A stretch of DNA of 36,425 nucleotides from Bacteroidaceae bacterium (GTDB lineage Bacteria > Bacteroidota > Bacteroidia > Bacteroidales > Bacteroidaceae). The stretch is from the NCBI GenBank assembly GCA_017645655.1, contig JAGCNZ010000111.1:1-36425 (forward strand). Reading direction: 5' to 3'. Made by a program: the position numbers and the translations under genes. The notes under the pieces were generated by a model. It saw only the letters and a program-made list of their open reading frames with translations. It was not told where the DNA came from and ran no database searches. Shown here piece after piece: positions 17,401 to 25,549 of this stretch (within the stretch, counting starts at the first letter, position 1; each line of letters starts with the position of its first letter).

Positions 17401-17477
17401 CGAAAGTACTTTCGCTCGGAAAACCAAAAGAAAAACAACCAATTCTTTTGCTTTTCGCTCACTTAATCGTACCTTTG
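17401..17477 (+). promoter_or_regulatory. metH promoter module with an inverted repeat across the -33 box
   Basis: TTTG at 17447-17450, 19 bp, then TACCTTTG at 17470-17477, ten bases before the metH ATG. The module (TCGCTCGGAAA, A-rich spacer, CTTTTGCTTTTCGCTCACTTA) is shared with the dacB promoter at 28810-28883. Its two arms, GAAAACCAAAAG and CTTTTGCTTTTC, are nearly complementary, so the -33 box sits in one arm of an inverted repeat. A second TACCTTTG at 17382-17389 may be an alternative start. The leader is too short for a cobalamin or SAM riboswitch. Confidence 0.6.
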
Positions 17478-17486
17478 CACCCGAAT

Positions 17487-20400
17487 ATGGAGCAGACGTT
17501 TAAGGAAATAAGGGATCTGCTGGCACAGCGCATCCTCATTCTCGACGGGGCGATGGGCACCAGGATACAGGCTTTCGGGCTCTCCGCAGACAGTTTTCAT
17601 CGCGGACGGTTCGCGTCGTGGCCCGTCTCGCTGACTGGCAACAACGACATCCTTTCACTGACCCAGCCCGAAGTCATCAAGCAGATTCACCGACTCTACA
17701 TCGAGGCGGGAGCCGACATCATTGCCACCAACACCTTCTCCTCCAACCGAATCAGCCAGCAGGAATACGCCTGCGCAGACATCGCGGCTGAAATGGCTCG
17801 CGAAGGTGCCCGCCTGGCCCGCCAAGTGGCCGACGAGCGGAACACCCAGATCACCAGCCACCCTGTAGAAGGAGAAATGGTCAATGCTCAATGGTCAATG
17901 GCCAATGACAGAAGGATCTACGTGGCCGGTTCCATGGGTCCCACGTCGAAGTCCCTGACTTTGCCTTCCAACATGAGCGAGCCGGCACATCGCATCGTTT
18001 CTTTCGATGAAATGGCCGATTCTTATCGCCAGCAGGCAGAAGCGCTCCTCGAAGGCGGTGCCGATTTCCTTCTCCTGGAAACTTGCTACGATGCACTCAA
18101 CACGAAGGCTGCTCTCTCTGCAATAAGTGACATAAATCGACGGTTTCATCGGGAAATTCCGGTCATGGTGTCGGTCACTATCAACGACCGAAGTGGCCGT
18201 ACACTCACGGGACAGACGCTCTGGGCATTCTTCACGAGCATCAGCCACTATCCCCATCTCCTCAGCTTCGGCCTGAACTGTTCGTTCGGAGTCACTGAAT
18301 TGCGGCCCTTCATGGAACAGCTCTCCGCCAATGTTCCCCTGCCGATTTCCATCTATCCGAACGCCGGATTGCCCAACCAAATGGGTGAGTATGAGGAACT
18401 TCCCGACTTCACTGCGTCGCATCTCCGCAAGATGGCAGACGCCGGACTGCTCAACATCGCCGGTGGCTGCTGCGGTACTGACGAACAGCACATCAGGGCG
18501 ATTGCCGACGCACTGCGCGACGTCAAGCCGCGAACCATTCCTCCCGCAGACAACAAACTGCGAGTCTCAGGTCTCGAGCCATTGCTCATCGACCGAGAAA
18601 CGCAGAACTTCACGAACGTCGGGGAGCGTACGAACGTCGCCGGCTCCAGGCGTTTCGCACGACTCATCGCAGAGAAACAATACGGCGAGGCACTTTCCGT
18701 TGCCCGAAATCAAATAGAAGGAGGGGCTACAATCATCGATATAAATATGGACGACGCGATGCTCGACAGCCGACTCGAAATGCAGACTTTCTGCCGACAC
18801 ATCAGCGGAGAGCCCGCCGTGGGCAAGGCCGTCCTGATGATTGACAGCAGCGACTGGCCGACGGTCCTCGCCGGACTGAAGAACGCGCAAGGCAAATGCA
18901 TCGTCAACTCCATTAGTCTCAAGGCTGGGGAACAGGATTTCCTTGCCAAAGCCACTGAGCTGAGACGCTTGGGCGCCGCGGTGGTCGTGATGGCATTCGA
19001 CGAGGAGGGACAAGCCACGACATACGAACGCAAGATTGCCATCGCTCGTCGCGCATACGATTTGCTCGTCGGAATTGGTTTCCCGCCACAGGACATCATC
19101 TTCGACGTCAATATCCTTTCGGTCGGCACGGGCATCAAGGAGCATCAGACCTATGCCGTCGATTTCATCCGCGCCGTGCGATGGATAAAGGAGAACCTGC
19201 CCTATGCGAAGACCAGTGGCGGTGTGAGCAACCTCTCCTTCGCGTTCCGAGGCAACAATCAGGTCAGGGAAGCGATGCACTCGGTGTTCCTATATCATGC
19301 CATCAGCGCAGGTCTCGACATGGCAATCGTCAACCCGTCGATGCTCCAAATATACGATGAAATCGACCAAAACCTGCGTCGAGCAGTCGAAGACGTCATC
19401 TTGAACACCGACGACGAAGCAACCGACAGGCTGCTTGCCTTGAGTGAAGAACTAAGAATGAAGGGTGAAGAATTAAATTCACCAGCAGAACCTAACGGTA
19501 ATTCCACATCTTCACTCCCCATCGAGGAGCGTTTGAAACTTGCTTTGACGAAGGGCGACAGCAGTCATCTTGCGGAAGACATGCCGGAAGCGCTTGCCAA
19601 ATATGGCGAACCGATTAAGGTCATCGAAGGTCCTCTCATGTCGGCAATGGAGCACATCGGCGTCTTGTTTGGCGACGGAAAGATGTTCCTGCCGCAAGTT
19701 GTCAGGTCGGCTCAGGTCATGAAGGACGCTGTGGCGATTCTCCAGCCATACATCGACGCTCAGGAAAGCGCTTCGGAAGGGAAAAAGAAGCCCTGCGTGG
19801 TGCTCGCCACAGCTAACGGCGACGTGCACGATATCGGCAAAAACATCGTCGGCATCGTGCTTGCGTGCAACGGTTTCGAAGTGGTCGACCTTGGCGTCAT
19901 GGTGCCGTGCGAGACGATTCTTGAGGCGACGTTGAAGCACAACCCAGTCCTCGTGGGCATCAGCGGCCTGATTACACCGTCGCTGAAGGAGATGGAGAAA
20001 CTCTGTCAGACGTTCCAGCAGGAGCATCTCGACGTGCCCATCCTGGTCGGCGGGGCAACAACGTCGGCCGTCCACACTGCCGTGAAGCTCGCACCACTCT
20101 ACCGAGGATTGGTCGTCTATGGCGGCGACGCCTCCCAAACCTCTGTGCTGGCAAAGCGATTAACCACAAAAAATGCCCATTTCATCGAGCAAATAAAGGT
20201 CGAACAAGCACAGATACGCGATGCCTACAACGAGCATCATGCACCCCTCACACCTTACGAAGAAGCCAACAGACTTGCGAGTGAAGAACGAAGAACGAAG
20301 AGTGAAGAATTATCTTCACCAGCAGCTATTGGTAACACAGATTCCTCACTCCTCACTCTTCACTCTTCACTCTTAAAATCCCTCATCGATTGGCGGATGT

Positions 20401-21110
20401 TCCTGCTGTTCTGGGGCTTTAAAGGCGAAACGTTGCCGCAGCTCCTGGTCAACCCCGAAGCAGAGAAGACACTGCAGAAAGGCAAGCAACTCCTCGAGTC
20501 GCTCCTGCAAAAAGGACTGCTCGAGGTGCAGGCTTTATATAAGGAAGAGGCGGCAATAAGAAGGGGAAACGACATCGTGCTCTGTGCTGACGGGCAACTC
20601 CTGCCCATGCTCCGCAGCCAATCCGCCACGTATCATTACCGCTGCCTTGCCGACTACTTCGACGAGCAGCAGTTCTCTCCCATCGGTCTCTTTGTGGTAA
20701 CTGCAAGACCTTTGCAGGAGCCGGCCAACGAAGAGGAACGCCTGATGACGCATGCTCTCTGTGCACGCCTGGCAGAAGCGGGTGCCGAGTGGCTAAGTTC
20801 TTCAATGGTCAATGGTCAATGGTCAATGAGAGTCGCCTTCGGATACGCTACTTGCCCGGACCATTCGCTCAAGCGCATCGTCTTTGACAGGCTGCAGGCT
20901 GAGCAGAAACTCAACGTCACGCTGACCGACCACTACAGCATCCAGCCCTCCACTTCCGTGTGCGGTCTGTTTATCCACCATCCTGAAGCACAATACTTCC
21001 CTGTTGGCCGCATCGACCGCGAGCAATTGACAGACTATTGCCAGCGTCGAGGCATCAGCATCGAGGAAGGCGAAAACCTCTTATCCAAGTTCATAACACA
21101 CACAACATAA
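17487..21110 (+). CDS. metH: Cobalamin-dependent methionine synthase
   Basis: Transfers a methyl group from 5-methyltetrahydrofolate to homocysteine through enzyme-bound cobalamin. About 1207 residues with all four modules: homocysteine-binding (zinc ligands in LNCSFG and C328-C329 of GGCCGT), pterin-binding ([14 protein letters not shown], then INMDDAMLD), B12-binding ([11 protein letters not shown], axial ligand H781) and the C-terminal SAM-dependent activation domain, which looks shortened and ends in [10 protein letters not shown] chose ATG 17487; the longer open frame upstream is promoter. Four segments encoded by heptamer repeats interrupt the protein in frame (residues about 131-141, 654-680, 933-964 and 1107-1115), two at domain linkers. 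metF follows one base after the stop. Confidence 0.96.
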   Translation: MEQTFKEIRDLLAQRILILDGAMGTRIQAFGLSADSFHRGRFASWPVSLTGNNDILSLTQPEVIKQIHRLYIEAGADIIATNTFSSNRISQQEYACADIAAEMAREGARLARQVADERNTQITSHPVEGEMVNAQWSMANDRRIYVAGSMGPTSKSLTLPSNMSEPAHRIVSFDEMADSYRQQAEALLEGGADFLLLETCYDALNTKAALSAISDINRRFHREIPVMVSVTINDRSGRTLTGQTLWAFFTSISHYPHLLSFGLNCSFGVTELRPFMEQLSANVPLPISIYPNAGLPNQMGEYEELPDFTASHLRKMADAGLLNIAGGCCGTDEQHIRAIADALRDVKPRTIPPADNKLRVSGLEPLLIDRETQNFTNVGERTNVAGSRRFARLIAEKQYGEALSVARNQIEGGATIIDINMDDAMLDSRLEMQTFCRHISGEPAVGKAVLMIDSSDWPTVLAGLKNAQGKCIVNSISLKAGEQDFLAKATELRRLGAAVVVMAFDEEGQATTYERKIAIARRAYDLLVGIGFPPQDIIFDVNILSVGTGIKEHQTYAVDFIRAVRWIKENLPYAKTSGGVSNLSFAFRGNNQVREAMHSVFLYHAISAGLDMAIVNPSMLQIYDEIDQNLRRAVEDVILNTDDEATDRLLALSEELRMKGEELNSPAEPNGNSTSSLPIEERLKLALTKGDSSHLAEDMPEALAKYGEPIKVIEGPLMSAMEHIGVLFGDGKMFLPQVVRSAQVMKDAVAILQPYIDAQESASEGKKKPCVVLATANGDVHDIGKNIVGIVLACNGFEVVDLGVMVPCETILEATLKHNPVLVGISGLITPSLKEMEKLCQTFQQEHLDVPILVGGATTSAVHTAVKLAPLYRGLVVYGGDASQTSVLAKRLTTKNAHFIEQIKVEQAQIRDAYNEHHAPLTPYEEANRLASEERRTKSEELSSPAAIGNTDSSLLTLHSSLLKSLIDWRMFLLFWGFKGETLPQLLVNPEAEKTLQKGKQLLESLLQKGLLEVQALYKEEAAIRRGNDIVLCADGQLLPMLRSQSATYHYRCLADYFDEQQFSPIGLFVVTARPLQEPANEEERLMTHALCARLAEAGAEWLSSSMVNGQWSMRVAFGYATCPDHSLKRIVFDRLQAEQKLNVTLTDHYSIQPSTSVCGLFIHHPEAQYFPVGRIDREQLTDYCQRRGISIEEGENLLSKFITHTT
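17877..17907 (+). repeat. In-frame heptamer repeat inside metH (1)
   Basis: Units ATGGTCA, ATGCTCA, ATGGTCA, ATGGCCA, ATGACAG encode [11 protein letters not shown] near residue 131. Typical MetH proteins run from VADE to the RYVAG-like strand without this stretch, so it looks like an insertion into a surface loop of the homocysteine domain. Confidence 0.75.
19446..19520 (+). repeat. In-frame heptamer element inside metH (2)
   Basis: Units GAAGAAC, TAAGAAT, GAAGGGT, GAAGAAT, TAAATTC are followed by ACCAGCAG and a short unique stretch ending in TCTTCACTC. It encodes residues about 654-680 ([18 protein letters not shown]) in the linker between the pterin and B12 modules. It is a paralogue of the element at 20283-20378: over 22 aligned bases at the core only two differ. 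Confidence 0.75.
20276..20378 (+). repeat. In-frame palindromic heptamer element inside metH (3)
   Basis: The left arm is GAAGAAC, GAAGAAC, GAAGAGT, GAAGAAT (20283-20110 + 200, i.e. to 20310). The right arm is CCTCACT, CCTCACT, CTTCACT, CTTCACT (20344-20371). The arms are complementary (AGTGAAG against CTTCACT), making a coding palindrome of about 100 bp. It encodes residues about 933-964 ([17 protein letters not shown] and on) in the linker before the activation domain. Confidence 0.78.
20805..20828 (+). repeat. In-frame heptamer repeat inside metH (4)
   Basis: Three perfect ATGGTCA units, then ATGAGAG, encode MVNGQWSMR at residues 1107-1115, inside the activation domain just before [12 protein letters not shown]. 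It is the same heptamer as at 17877. It seems to replace, rather than add to, a normally longer segment of the domain. Confidence 0.75.
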
Positions 21111-21111
21111 C

Positions 21112-22068
21112 ATGAAAGTCATTGACATCCTGAACAATAGCCAGCGTCCTTTCGCCAGTTTCGAACTCGTTCCGCCCCTGAAAGGCAGCGACGCAAGCCG
21201 CCTTTACCAGAGCCTCGACCCGCTGATGGAGTTCCAGCCTCCCTTCATCAACATCACGTGCCACCGCGACGAGATAGAATATGTGCCCAACGCCGACGGC
21301 ACCTACACTCGCATGACTTTGGCGAAACGCCCTGGCACAGTTGCAATCGTGGCAGCCATCATGCGCCGCTACCCCGAGTTGGAGATTGTGCCGCACGTCA
21401 TCTGCGGAGGCTCTTCGTGCAGCCGCGTCGAGTCGGAACTGCTGGACCTCCACTTCCTGGGCATCAAGAACATCATGGCTTTGCGAGGCGATGCGCTCCC
21501 AGGCCAAAAGGTCTTCATCCCCGAACCCGACGGCTTCAAGCACAGCTCGGAACTGGTGGGGATGATCAACAACCTGAACCACGGCCAGTACCTCGACCCG
21601 ACGGTCAAGAACGGCCTCAGCACCGACTTCTGCATCGGCGTGGCAGCCTATCCCGAGAAGCACTTCGAAGCGGCCAACCTGGAGAGCGACATCCGGCATC
21701 TCCGCGAGAAGGTGGAGGCCGGAGCCGACTATATCGTCACCCAGATGTTCTTCGACAACGACCGTTTCTTCCGCTTTGTCGATAAGTGCAGGCAGGCAGG
21801 CATCGGCGTTCCCATCATTCCCGGACTGAAACCCATCTCGTCGAAGAAGCAGATCGACTTGCTTCCGCGAGCCTTCCACATTGACATCCCGCAGGAACTT
21901 GTCAGCCTGATGGACAAGACAAAAACCGCCGAAGAAGCCTACCAGGCCGGCATTGACTGGGCAGTCCGCCAGAGCCGCGACCTCCTGGAACACGGCGTCC
22001 CGGCCATCCACTACTATACCATGGCCAAACCAGACAACGTCTGCCAAATCGTACGGGCAGTGTTCTGA
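21112..22068 (+). CDS. metF: Methylenetetrahydrofolate reductase
   Basis: Reduces 5,10-methylenetetrahydrofolate to 5-methyltetrahydrofolate, the methyl donor used by MetH. The 318-residue protein is an FAD-binding TIM barrel. Visible family features are FASFELVPPLKGSD at the start (catalytic glutamate in FELVPP), NITCHRDE, the LRGD motif (MALRGDALPG) near residue 125, a GVAAYPEKH stretch and ADYIVTQMFFDND. The 1-base gap after metH implies translational coupling. Hairpins at 22095-22147 downstream may end the transcript. Confidence 0.95.
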   Translation: MKVIDILNNSQRPFASFELVPPLKGSDASRLYQSLDPLMEFQPPFINITCHRDEIEYVPNADGTYTRMTLAKRPGTVAIVAAIMRRYPELEIVPHVICGGSSCSRVESELLDLHFLGIKNIMALRGDALPGQKVFIPEPDGFKHSSELVGMINNLNHGQYLDPTVKNGLSTDFCIGVAAYPEKHFEAANLESDIRHLREKVEAGADYIVTQMFFDNDRFFRFVDKCRQAGIGVPIIPGLKPISSKKQIDLLPRAFHIDIPQELVSLMDKTKTAEEAYQAGIDWAVRQSRDLLEHGVPAIHYYTMAKPDNVCQIVRAVF

Positions 22069-22094
22069 AAAAACTAAACGTGCCTAGTTGACAA

Positions 22095-22147
22095 ACTAAA
22101 CAAGCCTGAAAAGGCTTTAGTACTGAATAACTGGGGGCAAAGCCCTC
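22095..22147 (+). terminator. Possible terminator hairpins after metF
   Basis: Stem 1: AAGCCT (22102-22107), GAAA tetraloop, AGGCTT (22112-22117), extended by ACTAAA / TTAGT across a small bulge. Stem 2: GGGC (22135-22138), AAA, GCCC (22142-22145). There is no clean U-run, so this could also be a processed RNA end. Confidence 0.45.
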
Positions 22148-22397
22148 GGACAAAGGATAGAGAACAACTCACCTCACTAGGCTGCATGGTGCAACATATC
22201 CGCTTATTCCAATGGATTCTCCCCGGTTACTCAAAGTAAAATCTTATAGACTTACCACGAAAACACTAACTACATCCTTGTTAAGCCTTCCAGACTTGGT
22301 TGTTAGTTTGCAATCATCGGCTAGATAGTAACTCTATTAAGTAAACAATAATTTCTATTAAAGAATTTCCTCATAAATAACATTTTTCTCCTAATCG
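22148..22397. other. AT-rich spacer, no feature recognised
   Basis: About 250 bp between the metF hairpins and the next promoter. No open frame of useful length, no CACGTG array and no heptamer array are seen. Base composition shifts to AT-rich here, which probably marks the left edge of the acquired glycosyltransferase block. GCCTAG (22083-22088) and CTAGGC (22189-22194 region) are a weak inverted pair. Confidence 0.4.
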
Positions 22398-22429
22398 CTT
22401 GGTGGTTCGGTTATTTTTACTTAACTTTG
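22398..22429 (+). promoter_or_regulatory. Promoter of the structured RNA / glycosyltransferase unit
   Basis: CTTG at 22398-22401 (one mismatch to TTTG), 20 bp, then TAACTTTG at 22422-22429. The predicted transcript start is about 22435, the first base pairs of hairpin 1 of the structured leader. Confidence 0.6.
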
Positions 22430-22433
22430 CAGG

Positions 22434-22642
22434 CGAAAGTGGGTAAATCCACTTCGGCAGAGAAGCGTAATGCTCTTTCATTGCGAGTGAAAACCTAGGA
22501 AATTTTCATTCTATGACAATAAAAGCAAGAGGGCAAGACGGCTTCCACGTATATGCGTGGGGTATGTCTCCTTTTTCTTTTATTGGGTTTTCCTAGGACC
22601 TTCACTCGGAACTGGTTAAGACAGTCCCACGCCTTTGCCGTG
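22434..22642 (+). ncRNA. Candidate highly structured leader RNA
   Basis: Five hairpins lie end to end between the promoter and the glycosyltransferase start. H1 22434-22456 (AAGTGG/CCACTT). H2 22459-22478 (AGAGAAGC/GCTCTTT, one bulge). H3 22484-22608, a 125-nt arm built from CGAGTGAA/TTCACTCG, CTAGGAAA/TTTCCTAG, CAATAAAAG/CTTTTATTG with a further AAGAGG/CCTTTT helix, AGAC/GTCT and the tip CCACG-TATATG-CGTGG. H4 22611-22625 (ACTG/CAGT). H5 22628-22642 (CACG/CGTG). A Shine-Dalgarno-like AAAGGA and the ATG follow directly. I do not recognise it as a known riboswitch, 6S, SRP, RNase P or tmRNA. It may be a regulatory leader or a processed small RNA. Confidence 0.6.
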
Positions 22643-22659
22643 TGAAGAAAGGAAACGTA

Positions 22660-23616
22660 ATGACCATTGAAACAGAAAAAAAACCTTGTCTTGCTATCAT
22701 TGTACCTTGTTACAATGAGGCCTCGGTACTTGTAAAAACAATGCATCAACTGCTTAATGTGCTTGAAAGCATGCAGAACATTGTTCATCCTGACAGTCGC
22801 ATCTTGTTTGTTGATGACGGGAGCCATGATGCTACTTGGAACTTGATAGAGCATTTTTATGCTGACGATAGACGTATTGCAGGCATAAGTCTTGCTGCCA
22901 ATAGTGGACATCAAAATGCTTTAATAGCTGGCCTTACAATAGCCATACGTTTTGCAGACTTCATGGTGACTATTGATGCAGATCTGCAAGATGATGAAAC
23001 TGCTATAAAAGAGATGATGCAACGGGCTATAGAAGGCTACGACATAGTATATGGCGTGAGAATTTCCCGTATTTCTGACACATGGTTCAAGCGTAACACA
23101 GCCCAAATGTTCTACCGCCTTATGTCTTTTATGGGTGTAAAGACTGTATATAACCATGCCGACTTTCGTCTTATGTCGCGAAGAGCTGTTGAATCCTTGC
23201 TTCTTTATGAAGAACGGAATCTCTTCTTGCGAGGAATCGTTCCGTTGCTTGGATATCGTACTACTCAAGTAGAATATATTCGCAAACAACGTATGGCAGG
23301 AGAAAGTAAGTATCCACTCAGCAAGATGATTAGTTTTGCTTTCGTCGGCATCACAAGCTTTTCTATGAGCCTTGTACACTTAGTGATGTGGTTTGGTATT
23401 GTTTTTCTTATAATGGCATTAGGAATTGCTATTTGGGTAGCAGTGTGCCTCATTCAGCATAGGACAATAACAGGTTGGGCATCGCTCATGTTGTCCGTAT
23501 GGTTCTGCAGTGGTTGCATATTGCTTGGCTTGGGCATTGTGGGCGAATATATTGGCAAGATTTATATAGAAGTAAAGCACCGGCCTCGTTACAATATAAA
23601 AGATGAAAAACTTTAG
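22660..23616 (+). CDS. GT2 family glycosyltransferase with C-terminal membrane anchor (GtrB / DPM1-like)
   Basis: A 318-residue polyprenyl-phosphate glycosyltransferase of the GtrB/ArnC/DPM1 type, which loads a sugar from a nucleotide donor onto undecaprenyl phosphate. The N-terminal GT-A domain starts LAIIVPCYNE (residues 11-20); the metal-binding DADLQDD is at 106-112; the RKQRMAGESKYPLSKM stretch precedes two membrane helices (roughly residues 230-265 and 275-305). I chose ATG 22660: it has AAAGGA six bases upstream, unusual for this genome, and homologues start there. A GTG at 22642 falls in hairpin H5. It overlaps the next gene by 14 bases. Base composition is more AT-rich than the surroundings, suggesting transfer. 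The sugar is unknown. Confidence 0.88.
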   Translation: MTIETEKKPCLAIIVPCYNEASVLVKTMHQLLNVLESMQNIVHPDSRILFVDDGSHDATWNLIEHFYADDRRIAGISLAANSGHQNALIAGLTIAIRFADFMVTIDADLQDDETAIKEMMQRAIEGYDIVYGVRISRISDTWFKRNTAQMFYRLMSFMGVKTVYNHADFRLMSRRAVESLLLYEERNLFLRGIVPLLGYRTTQVEYIRKQRMAGESKYPLSKMISFAFVGITSFSMSLVHLVMWFGIVFLIMALGIAIWVAVCLIQHRTITGWASLMLSVWFCSGCILLGLGIVGEYIGKIYIEVKHRPRYNIKDEKL

Positions 23617-25399
23617 AACTACCTTATTACTGCTTCTGCTGGCAATAGTGTTTATCACGCTTTTCAGCTGCTGCTCATGGATCTACCCTCTCCAGCCTGT
23701 TGACGACGCTAACACTTACATGTCCATAGCTAAGAGCATGCTTTCTGGCAAACTGCTCTACACTGATGTACACGACCAAAAAGGGCCTCTTCTCTTCTTC
23801 ATACATGAATGGGCGGCAATCTTGTCATCAAAGTCTTTCTTCGGTATTTATCTACTTGAGATTCTTTGTTGCTTCGGATTCCTAAAATACTCATATAAGA
23901 CGATGCGCTTGTTTGCTGAGCATCGCATCTGTTTGGTTGGTACTTGCTTAGTTGGCGTACTTACCTACACGTCCGACTTTATGTGGTACGGCGATACCGT
24001 CGAGGAACTTTCCTTGCCTATCTTACTTTTCATTCTGTACAAAGCTTTGCGATATGCCAAGTTGGATGAATTACCAAAGAACGGTGAATCGGTTATTATA
24101 GGTATAGCCATAGCAGTCATCTTCTGGATGAAATTCACAGTTCTGGCGATTTGCATGGGAGCATTTGCCGCTTTACTCATACTAGCTTGGCAACGCAACC
24201 AGATGTCACAACTACTGCAATGTTTGACATGGTGCATCGCAGGTGCAGGAACTTTGACAGCTTGCATACTTCTTTACTTCGTGGTGAACGACAATGAAGC
24301 AGACCTTTATCACTCCTACTTCTACTTCAATATTTTTCTATATACAAAGGGAGGGGGAACACCTGAAGCATGGTGGGCCACTCCCTTCAAGTGGATAGGG
24401 TGGGCCTTTCTCGTAAACCTCGTACTAACTAGACGCATGTCTGCCGACGTGAAGATATTGGTAACGTTATGCTGGGGGACTGCATTATTGCCCTTCGTCC
24501 TGTTTAAGGTCTATCTTTATTATTTTCTTACTATCTTTGTATTTGCTCCTCTTTTGGTATATTACTTACGGAACATACACTCCCAAACCCTTTTTATTGT
24601 AGGAGCGACAATTGTCACAATATTTGCTACATTCACAAATTTCAATCTAATGACACTGCTCTCTGGCAACTTCCCTAAAGCTGTCTTGCCTCTTGCAGAA
24701 ATTGTGAATGCTGATAACGATGACAAACAAGTGCTGACGGTAAAATCTTACGACACTGGCATATACACTCTTACCGACTGCCTTCCCCCTATCAAGTACT
24801 TCGTCACTCCAAATGCATACACAGAAGAACTTATACATGAACAGACAAATTATTTAGAATCTTGTAAGGCAAAGTTCGTCATTATGAAAACCGATGGTTT
24901 TGCACATTACTACGGCGACTTCCAGCCCAACCTAACACGCGACTATGAACTTGTTCAAGAAACGTCGTGCATCTATCGCACAGAGTTCCTGCTGCATCCA
25001 TTGGAGTTCTTATGGTCGCTTGGATATATGAATGGACTCATCGAACGCATCTATTCGCCCGAACAAAGGAAAGTTATTTATAGACTTTACAAATGCAAAC
25101 ACGCTGTTAAAGATGACTTTTATAACCTTCTAGGAGAGTGGCTTATGAAGAGTGACAAAGATCAGGAATTTTCCCTTAACTTTACAAAATACAATCTTAT
25201 ACGATGCAAAGAATTTGAAGATGGAAAACTAAAGAATGACAAAACATACAGCTATACTTATCGTTTTGATAACTTAAAACTGGGCTATATGTTTACTGGC
25301 GAAGAGTTTAAAAGTGTACGAATTGTTGAGTTATCGCAAGCAAAACTTGTCCTTCGAGGCTGGCCTACAAAAGGAAATTGCACATTCACGAAACTCTAA
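23603..25399 (+). CDS. Polytopic GT-C-like glycosyltransferase
   Basis: A 598-residue protein with about nine to eleven membrane helices in its first 370 residues and a soluble C-terminal domain of about 200. The first loop carries PVDDANTYMSIAKSMLSGK followed by DVHDQKGPLLFF; an acidic pair plus DQKGP is typical of GT-C enzymes of the PMT/ArnT kind, which take sugars from lipid-phosphate donors on the outer face of the inner membrane. Its start overlaps the GT2 gene, so the pair would form a charge-and-transfer module like Gtr glucosylation systems, though no GtrA flippase is seen. The acceptor is unknown. AT-rich like its partner. Confidence 0.78.
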   Translation: MKNFRTTLLLLLLAIVFITLFSCCSWIYPLQPVDDANTYMSIAKSMLSGKLLYTDVHDQKGPLLFFIHEWAAILSSKSFFGIYLLEILCCFGFLKYSYKTMRLFAEHRICLVGTCLVGVLTYTSDFMWYGDTVEELSLPILLFILYKALRYAKLDELPKNGESVIIGIAIAVIFWMKFTVLAICMGAFAALLILAWQRNQMSQLLQCLTWCIAGAGTLTACILLYFVVNDNEADLYHSYFYFNIFLYTKGGGTPEAWWATPFKWIGWAFLVNLVLTRRMSADVKILVTLCWGTALLPFVLFKVYLYYFLTIFVFAPLLVYYLRNIHSQTLFIVGATIVTIFATFTNFNLMTLLSGNFPKAVLPLAEIVNADNDDKQVLTVKSYDTGIYTLTDCLPPIKYFVTPNAYTEELIHEQTNYLESCKAKFVIMKTDGFAHYYGDFQPNLTRDYELVQETSCIYRTEFLLHPLEFLWSLGYMNGLIERIYSPEQRKVIYRLYKCKHAVKDDFYNLLGEWLMKSDKDQEFSLNFTKYNLIRCKEFEDGKLKNDKTYSYTYRFDNLKLGYMFTGEEFKSVRIVELSQAKLVLRGWPTKGNCTFTKL

Positions 25400-25414
25400 G
25401 AACAAGGTATGTTG

Positions 25415-25456
25415 ACAAATATCACGTGGGTAAATTCAATTTATCACGTGCCGCGT
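25415..25456 (+). repeat. Phased CACGTG array, locus F (short)
   Basis: Only two hexamers, at 25423 and 25445, 22 bp apart. The second is followed by CCGCGT, the terminal cap. It lies between convergent genes, beside a strong terminator. Confidence 0.8.
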
Positions 25457-25483
25457 TTGGAGAGACAGCGTGGAATGACGAAA

Positions 25484-25523
25484 AATTAGCCGTGCTCGGT
25501 TTGTGGACTGAGCACGGCTAATT
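25484..25523. terminator. Bidirectional terminator hairpin
   Basis: A perfect 14-bp stem: AATTAGCCGTGCTC (25484-25497), a 12-nt loop, GAGCACGGCTAATT (25510-25523). It is preceded by a short A-run and followed by TGTTTG, so it can serve both the GT-C gene and the convergent beta-helix gene. Confidence 0.85.
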
Positions 25524-25549
25524 GTTTGTAAACCTATGGGGATAAAGGT

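Noticed and set aside
17271-17462. Short minus-strand frame within array E and the metH promoter
   Set aside because: Translation of repeat and promoter DNA.
22434-22480. tRNA gene
   Set aside because: Two hairpins only; no acceptor stem, T-loop GTTCGA or cloverleaf.
22484-22608. Invertible promoter bounded by inverted repeats
   Set aside because: The -7 box lies outside the repeats and none is found between them on either strand; the inner sequence itself folds into a continued stem, favouring an RNA.
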